Shown: piece by piece, positions 6,551-10,904 of the stretch | How positions within the stretch are numbered: the stretch's first letter is position 1 | Layout: every line of letters starts with the position of its first letter | Source: CAZEJK01 sp964512045 | Lineage (GTDB): Bacteria; Acidobacteriota; Thermoanaerobaculia; Thermoanaerobaculales; Sulfomarinibacteraceae | NCBI GenBank assembly: GCA_964512045.1 | Contig: CAZEJK010000170.1 | Coordinates: 1 to 10,904, forward strand | Length of the DNA: 10,904 bases | Direction: 5' to 3' | The notes under the pieces: generated by a model | The model's input: only the letters and a program-made list of their open reading frames with translations | What the model was told of the DNA's origin: nothing | The model's database searches: none | Position numbers and translations under genes: made by a program

Positions 6551-6868
6551 GCTCGGCTCCTTCCGTTGCGACTCCGGGCGATCGCGGCTGACGTCTGCCG
6601 AGGCTCCGGCGCACTGTCAGCCGCCGCCACCAGCATGCGCCCGTCACCACGACCAGCCAACAGGGGCTCAACCGAAGCCACCCTAGGAGGACTCACCAGA
6701 GCCACGCACCCGGGCGAGCCCCCAGCCTCTGTTGAGCACCACCCTGGTGACCAGGAGCGAACGTTCCCTGCACCATCAGACGGAGAAGGGATGTGCGGCA
6801 CAGCGGGCCGCCCCGAGGCGGCGTTCCGCGGTGCCACGAGCAGCTCCGCCGCCGGAGGGGAGGTCACC
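6551..6868. promoter_or_regulatory. Divergent regulatory region between otsA and the HAD-otsB gene
   Basis: This 318-nt gap must hold the promoters for both arms of the trehalose locus. Two symmetric elements stand out. A 13-nt palindrome CCTGGT-G-ACCAGG (6743-6755) is perfect apart from its central base. A separated inverted pair, CAACAGGGGCTC at 6658 onward and AGCCTCTGTTG (6724-6734), matches at 10 of 11 positions across 55 nt. Right next to the palindrome is GAACGTTC (6759-6766). These are plausible operator sites for a dimeric repressor acting on both directions; the regulator is not in this window. No convincing -35/-10 pair was found on either strand, which is usual for GC-rich genomes. 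No B12 box or other riboswitch fold was recognised. Confidence 0.45.
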
Positions 6869-8428
6869 GTGTCCAAAACCCCGCTCGAGCTCTCCAGCAA
6901 CCGTTGGTCTGCGGCGATCTTCGATCTGGACGGAGTTCTCACCCGCACTGCCGCGGTCCACTCGGCCGCGTGGAAGGCACTGTTCGATGAGTACCTCGCC
7001 GACCGCCCGCCGCAGGATGGCGAGGACCACTCCGAGTTCACCCAGAGCGACTACCGAAGGTTCGTGGACGGCTTGCCCCGGTATGATGGCGTACAGCGGT
7101 TTCTCGAATCGCGAGGGATCGACCTGCCGTGGGGGGCTTCCGACGACCCGCCCGATACGGAGACGATCTGCGGCCTCGGGAACCGCAAGAACCAGCTATT
7201 CCATGAGCGCCTGCGCGACGCCGGCGTCGATGTGTTCGAGCCGGCCATCCGGTTGGTGGCCGCGCTCCGCAACGCGGGCATTGCCACCGCTGTCGTCTCG
7301 TCGAGCAAGAACACCCGGGCGGTGCTCGAGGCCGCCGATCTCGAACGACTGTTCGACGCTCGTGTCGACGGCGTCGAGGCCGAGCGTCTCGGTCTCGACG
7401 GCAAGCCGGCGCCTGACGTGTTCCTGGAGGCCGCCCGCCGGCTCGGGGTCGAGCCCGCCGACGCCATCGTGCTCGAGGACGCCGACTCCGGCGTCGAGGC
7501 CGGGCGCCGCGGAAGCTTCGGCCTCGTCATCGGCCTCGACCGCGACGGGCGCGGCGAAGCGCTCCGAGACGCCGGCGCAGACGTGGTCCTGAGCGATCTT
7601 GAGGAGGTCACCGTGACAGCATCTGAAGCCAACGCCACCGAGTCCACAGCTCTCCCATCGGCCCTGGAGAGGATCGACGAGATCCTCGAGCATCGCCCGC
7701 TCGCGGTGTTCCTGGACTACGACGGCACGCTGACTCCGATCGTCGAGCGCCCCGAAGATGCGGTGCTCGGTGAAGCGACCCGCCAGGCCATCGTCGAGCT
7801 CGCGGCCAGATGTCCGGTGGCGATCCTGAGTGGCCGTGATCTCGACGATGTCCGCCGCCTGGTGGGAGTTCAGGAGATCCATTACGCCGGTAGCCACGGG
7901 TTTGATATCACCGGGCCCGCGGTGACCGCCGAGCGCGGCACCGAGCTTCTGCCCGACCTCGACGAGGCGCAGCACGAGCTGGAGGTGGCGCTGGCCACGA
8001 TCTCCGAAGCATGGGTCGAACGCAAGCGGTTCTCACTGGCGGTGCACTTCCGGCAGTCGGATCCAGCGGACGAACCGGCGATCCAACACGCCGTGCAGGC
8101 GGTCCAGCACCAACACGACGGTCGCCTGGAGATGAGCAGCGGCAAGAAGATCCACGAGCTGCGGCCCGCCATCGACTGGCACAAGGGACGGGCTCTCTCC
8201 TGGCTTTCTGAGCAGCTCGGCCTCGACGAGACCGGCGCCACTCCGCTGTACATCGGCGACGACACCACCGACGAGGACGCATTCCGCGAGATCCGTGCCC
8301 GCGGGATCGGCATCGTGGTCACGTCCACCTCTCGTTCGACCGCGGCTTCCTACCGGCTGCACGACCCCGACGAGGTTCGCCAGCTCCTCGAGCAACTCGC
8401 CGCTGCGTTGGAAGGAGAGCCGGCATGA
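6869..8428 (+). CDS. otsB: Fusion of beta-phosphoglucomutase-like HAD domain and trehalose-6-phosphate phosphatase
   Basis: 519 residues with two HAD enzymes in tandem. Domain 1 (about 12-245) resembles beta-phosphoglucomutase, which converts beta-glucose-1-phosphate to glucose-6-phosphate: nucleophile motif FDLDGVLT (18-25, Asp19/Asp21), HSAAWK in the cap, SSSKNT (144-149), GKPAPD (178-183) and EDADSG (203-208). After an Ala/Ser/Thr-rich linker (about 248-265), domain 2 (266-519) is OtsB, which dephosphorylates trehalose-6-phosphate: FLDYDGTLTPI (281-291, Asp283/Asp285), LSGRDL (320-325), GSHG (341-344), SGKKIHELRP (424-433) and IGDDTTDEDAF (462-472). Both active sites look intact. The start is GTG 6869 behind GGGAGG (6858-6863, 5 nt); ATG 6791 is in frame but lacks a properly spaced SD. 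It overlaps the GH65 gene by ATGA. M. tuberculosis OtsB1 (Rv2006) carries HAD, OtsB and GH65 in one chain; here GH65 is a separate gene. The mutase could be specific for a different hexose-1-phosphate. Confidence 0.93.
   Translation: MSKTPLELSSNRWSAAIFDLDGVLTRTAAVHSAAWKALFDEYLADRPPQDGEDHSEFTQSDYRRFVDGLPRYDGVQRFLESRGIDLPWGASDDPPDTETICGLGNRKNQLFHERLRDAGVDVFEPAIRLVAALRNAGIATAVVSSSKNTRAVLEAADLERLFDARVDGVEAERLGLDGKPAPDVFLEAARRLGVEPADAIVLEDADSGVEAGRRGSFGLVIGLDRDGRGEALRDAGADVVLSDLEEVTVTASEANATESTALPSALERIDEILEHRPLAVFLDYDGTLTPIVERPEDAVLGEATRQAIVELAARCPVAILSGRDLDDVRRLVGVQEIHYAGSHGFDITGPAVTAERGTELLPDLDEAQHELEVALATISEAWVERKRFSLAVHFRQSDPADEPAIQHAVQAVQHQHDGRLEMSSGKKIHELRPAIDWHKGRALSWLSEQLGLDETGATPLYIGDDTTDEDAFREIRARGIGIVVTSTSRSTAASYRLHDPDEVRQLLEQLAAALEGEPA
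7601..7615 (+). promoter_or_regulatory. Internal Shine-Dalgarno and GTG at the HAD/OtsB boundary
   Basis: Within the fusion gene, GAGGAGG (7601-7607) lies 5 nt before an in-frame GTG (7613-7615, codon 249), exactly at the linker between the two domains. Starting there would give a 271-residue protein, the usual size of free OtsB. The 13 bases GGAGGTCACCGTG at 7603-7615 are identical to those at the gene's own start (6859-6871). This is a candidate internal translation start giving a second, OtsB-only product, or a relic of a gene fusion. The encoded residues (EEVTV) are ordinary, so chance or codon constraint is possible. Confidence 0.45.
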
Positions 8429-10881
8429 GCGATCCGTGGATCCTACGCTACACCGGCTATGTCCCCGAGGAGGAGGCGCTGCGCGAGGCGCTCACCACCC
8501 TCGGCAACGGCTACTTCGCCACACGCGGTGCGGCAGCCGAGGCCGTGGCCGACGACGTGCACTACCCGGGGACCTACCTTGCCGGCGGCTACAACCGGCT
8601 GACCACCGAGATCAAGGGCCAGGAGATCGTCAACGAGGATCTCGTCAACCTGCCGAACTGGCTGTTCTTCACATTCCGGATCGCCACCGAGGAGTGGTTC
8701 TCCCTGGACCGGGTCGAGGTGGACGAGTACAGCATCGAGCTCGACCTGCGCCGGGGCGTCCTGACCCGCAGCGTCCGGTTCCGCGACAGCCAGCAACGCC
8801 AGACGCAGCTCGAGCAGCGCCGCATCGTGCACATGGGCAACCCGCACCTCGCTGCCATCGAGACGGTCATCACGCCGCTCAACTGGAACGGCGACATCGA
8901 GGTTCGCTCCGGGCTCGACGGCCGCGTCAGCAACACCGGCGTCGCCCGCTACCGCAAGCTGGCGAGTCACCACCTGCAGACGCTGGACACCGAGGAGCTC
9001 GACACGGACTCCGTGTACCTGCGCGTCGCCACCAACCAGTCGCGACTCAATGTGGTGCAGGCGGCGCGCACGCGGCTGTTCTCGCCGGCTGATCTGCCCG
9101 CGGCCCGACGACGTCGGGTGTTCGAGGACCGCTTCGTCGGGCTCGATCTCGGCGCCGAGGCCGACCAGAGCACTCCGCTGCGCGCGGAGAAGGTCGTCGC
9201 GTTCACCACGTCTCGGGACCGTGCCATGTCCGAGTGTGGGCTGGAAGCTCGCAAGGTCCTCGAGCGCGCCGGCAGCTTCACCGAGCTCCTGGCCGACCAT
9301 GAGATGCGCTGGGAGCACCTGTGGCGGCGGTTCGACGTCCGCTTCGAGCACTCCGAGAACGGCGAGGCCGATCGCGTCAGCCTGATCGTGCACCTGTACC
9401 TGTTCCACCTCCTGCAGACACTATCGCCGCACACCATGGACATGGACGTCGGCGTGCCCTCGCGCGGGTGGCACGGGGAAGCGTATCGCGGGCACGTGTT
9501 CTGGGACGAGCTGTTCGTCTTCCCGATCCTCAACCTGCGGCTCCCGGAGATCACCCGGGCGCTGCTGATGTACCGCTATCGGCGGCTCGACGAGGCACGG
9601 GCCAACGCCGCCCAGACCGGCTACCGGGGCGCCATCTACCCGTGGCAAAGCGGTAGCGACGGCCGTGAGGAGAGCCAGAGAATCCATCTCAACCCGAAGT
9701 CCGGCCGGTGGATACCGGACAACTCCCATCTCCAGCGTCACGTCAACTCGGCGATCGCGTACAACATCTGGCGGTACGTCGAGGTCACCGACGACTGCGA
9801 GTTCATGTCGTTCTACGGCGCGGAGATGCTGCTCGAGATCGCGCGCTTCTGGGTCAGCCTGACCACCTACAACCCCAAGCTCGACCGCTACGAGATCCTC
9901 GGGGTGATGGGGCCCGACGAGTACCACGACGGCTACCCGGAGGCCGATGCCCCCGGTCTCGACAACAACGCCTACACGAACGTAATGGCCGCCTGGGTGC
10001 TGGACACCGCCCTGGAGGTCCTCGAGTCGCTGTCCGAGGTCCGTCAGCGCGAGCTGCGCGAGGACCTGGATCTTACCGAGGAGGAGCTCGAGGAGTGGCG
10101 CACGGTGAGCCGGCGGCTGCGGATCGTGTTCCACGAGGAGCGACCCGAGATCATCAGCCAGTTCGAGAGGTACGAGGAGCTGGAGGAGTTCGACTGGGAG
10201 GGGTACCGGGAGCGGTACGACGACATCCAGCGGCTCGATCGCATCCTCGAGGCGGAGGACGACACGCCGAACCGCTACAAGGCCTCCAAGCAGGCCGACG
10301 TGCTGATGCTGTTCTACCTGTTCTCGGCGGAGGAGCTGGAACGGCTGTTCCATCAGCTCGGCTACGAGTTCGACCCGGAGATGATCCCGGCGAACATCTC
10401 CTACTACCTCGAGCGCACTTCCCACGGCTCGACCTTGAGCTGGGTGGTGCACTCCTGGGTGCTCGCACGTCTCGACCGGGCACGATCGTGGACCCTGTTC
10501 CGTGGCGCGCTGCATAGTGACATCCAAGACATTCAGGGCGGCACGACCCCGGAGGGAATCCACCTCGGTGCGATGGCCGGCGCCGTCGACATCCTGACCC
10601 GCGGTTACATCGGCCTCGAGCCACGAGGCGGCGTGCTCCGCTTCAACCCCTGCTTGCCCGAGGAGCTGGCCCGTCTGCACGAGCACCTCCACTACCGCGG
10701 CCACGCCCTCGAGGTGGAGGTGACCCCGAAGCAGCTGACGGTCTCGTCGCTGCCCAGCCAGGCGGATCCCATCCAGGTCGCCGTCGGCGAGGTCGAGTCG
10801 ACCCTCGAGGCGGGCGGCACGATCACCATCGACCTGGCCGACGCCGAGGACTGCTGTGCGGCCGGCGGGCGGGGGCAGTGA
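8425..10881 (+). CDS. Glycoside hydrolase family 65 disaccharide phosphorylase (probably trehalose)
   Basis: 818 residues, full-length GH65. The family uses inorganic phosphate to split alpha-glucobioses (maltose, trehalose, kojibiose, nigerose) into beta-glucose-1-phosphate and a sugar, with inversion. Visible marks: an N-terminal beta-sandwich from about 5 to 270 (TLGNGYFATRG, 25-35; PGTYLAGGYN, 48-57); a helical barrel with HVFWDELFVFP (357-367); GVMGPDEYHDGY (493-504) with catalytic acid Glu499; NNAYTN (514-519); SKQADVL (621-627) and TSHGSTLS (665-672), which form the phosphate site and argue for phosphorolysis rather than hydrolysis; and a C-terminal beta domain (GYIGLEPRGGVLRFNPCLP, 727-745). 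The start ATG has AAGGAG (8412-8417) 7 nt upstream and overlaps the HAD-otsB stop (ATGA), so translation is probably coupled. The neighbouring OtsA, OtsB and beta-PGM point to trehalose, but the substrate cannot be read from the sequence: kojibiose, maltose or trehalose-6-phosphate remain possible. The stop is followed by only 23 nt of window. Confidence 0.93.
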   Translation: MSDPWILRYTGYVPEEEALREALTTLGNGYFATRGAAAEAVADDVHYPGTYLAGGYNRLTTEIKGQEIVNEDLVNLPNWLFFTFRIATEEWFSLDRVEVDEYSIELDLRRGVLTRSVRFRDSQQRQTQLEQRRIVHMGNPHLAAIETVITPLNWNGDIEVRSGLDGRVSNTGVARYRKLASHHLQTLDTEELDTDSVYLRVATNQSRLNVVQAARTRLFSPADLPAARRRRVFEDRFVGLDLGAEADQSTPLRAEKVVAFTTSRDRAMSECGLEARKVLERAGSFTELLADHEMRWEHLWRRFDVRFEHSENGEADRVSLIVHLYLFHLLQTLSPHTMDMDVGVPSRGWHGEAYRGHVFWDELFVFPILNLRLPEITRALLMYRYRRLDEARANAAQTGYRGAIYPWQSGSDGREESQRIHLNPKSGRWIPDNSHLQRHVNSAIAYNIWRYVEVTDDCEFMSFYGAEMLLEIARFWVSLTTYNPKLDRYEILGVMGPDEYHDGYPEADAPGLDNNAYTNVMAAWVLDTALEVLESLSEVRQRELREDLDLTEEELEEWRTVSRRLRIVFHEERPEIISQFERYEELEEFDWEGYRERYDDIQRLDRILEAEDDTPNRYKASKQADVLMLFYLFSAEELERLFHQLGYEFDPEMIPANISYYLERTSHGSTLSWVVHSWVLARLDRARSWTLFRGALHSDIQDIQGGTTPEGIHLGAMAGAVDILTRGYIGLEPRGGVLRFNPCLPEELARLHEHLHYRGHALEVEVTPKQLTVSSLPSQADPIQVAVGEVESTLEAGGTITIDLADAEDCCAAGGRGQ

Positions 10882-10904
10882 CCCACCCACCCGGCCCGCG
10901 TCCC

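Noticed and set aside
6759..6766. GAACGTTC as a LexA (SOS) box.
   Set aside because: The Gram-positive-type box needs a 4-nt spacer between GAAC and GTTC, which is absent here.
5159..6868. Open frame running antisense through otsA and continuing in frame into the HAD-otsB gene (potentially 1089 codons).
   Set aside because: The first 570 codons are the complementary frame of a clear GT20 gene, rich in Arg, Val, His and Gln with no domain. Stop-free antisense frames are expected in GC-rich DNA. The real start is the GTG at 6869 with an SD.
6791..6868. Upstream ATG start for the HAD-otsB fusion.
   Set aside because: The purine run GGAGAAGGG abuts the ATG with no spacing, and the added 26 residues are Ala/Gly/Ser-rich without domain match. 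GTG 6869 has a well-spaced SD.
6551..6868. Cobalamin riboswitch, expected if B12 controls the reductase.
   Set aside because: I found no B12-box-like conserved stretch in the leader of the otsA-reductase unit, and there is no room between the two genes.
9421..10890. 489-codon - strand frame opposite the GH65 gene.
   Set aside because: Complement of GH65 codons, with no recognisable domain or SD-supported start.

Overview
High-GC bacterial chromosome segment. The left quarter holds four short, unrelated-looking housekeeping or envelope genes, all on the + strand. The right three quarters hold a compact trehalose-metabolism locus with a class II ribonucleotide reductase embedded in it. The lipobox protein with a PEGA-type fold and the two families of dispersed palindromic repeats suggest a Gram-negative bacterium, perhaps a proteobacterium. 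The trehalose genes, however, have a domain order best known from actinobacteria (M. tuberculosis OtsB1/Rv2006). Taxonomy is therefore left open, and transfer of the trehalose block is possible.

Layout: (1) 1-732 has no gene I can support. It contains a strong 78-nt inverted repeat at 33-110 and then unassigned sequence. (2) 733-2403 holds three co-directional genes: a PEGA-like lipoprotein, a secreted protein of unknown function and a YkvA/DUF1232 protein, each with its own clear Shine-Dalgarno (SD). (3) 2446-2525 is a cluster of palindromes resembling a REP element. It is followed by a stand-alone Lrp/AsnC effector-binding (RAM) domain protein at 2564-2842. (4) 2843-3074 is a convergent intergenic gap. 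(5) On the - strand, otsA (6550-5051) runs into an adenosylcobalamin-dependent ribonucleoside-triphosphate reductase (5054-3075) with a 4-nt GTGA overlap. (6) 6551-6868 is a divergent regulatory gap with paired inverted repeats. (7) On the + strand, a beta-phosphoglucomutase-like HAD domain fused to OtsB (6869-8428) overlaps a GH65 phosphorylase (8425-10881) by 4 nt (ATGA).

How the genes fit together: OtsA makes trehalose-6-phosphate from UDP-glucose and glucose-6-phosphate, and the OtsB domain dephosphorylates it to trehalose. If the GH65 enzyme is a trehalose phosphorylase, it splits trehalose with phosphate into beta-glucose-1-phosphate and glucose. The HAD beta-PGM domain would then return beta-glucose-1-phosphate to glucose-6-phosphate. 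The locus would thus encode synthesis and phosphorolytic recovery of trehalose, two of the four activities sitting in one polypeptide. An SD plus GTG at the domain boundary suggests that the OtsB half may also be made alone. The GH65 substrate is inferred from context and not proven by the sequence. Why a B12-dependent ribonucleotide reductase is translationally coupled to otsA is unexplained, and it is one of the odder features here.
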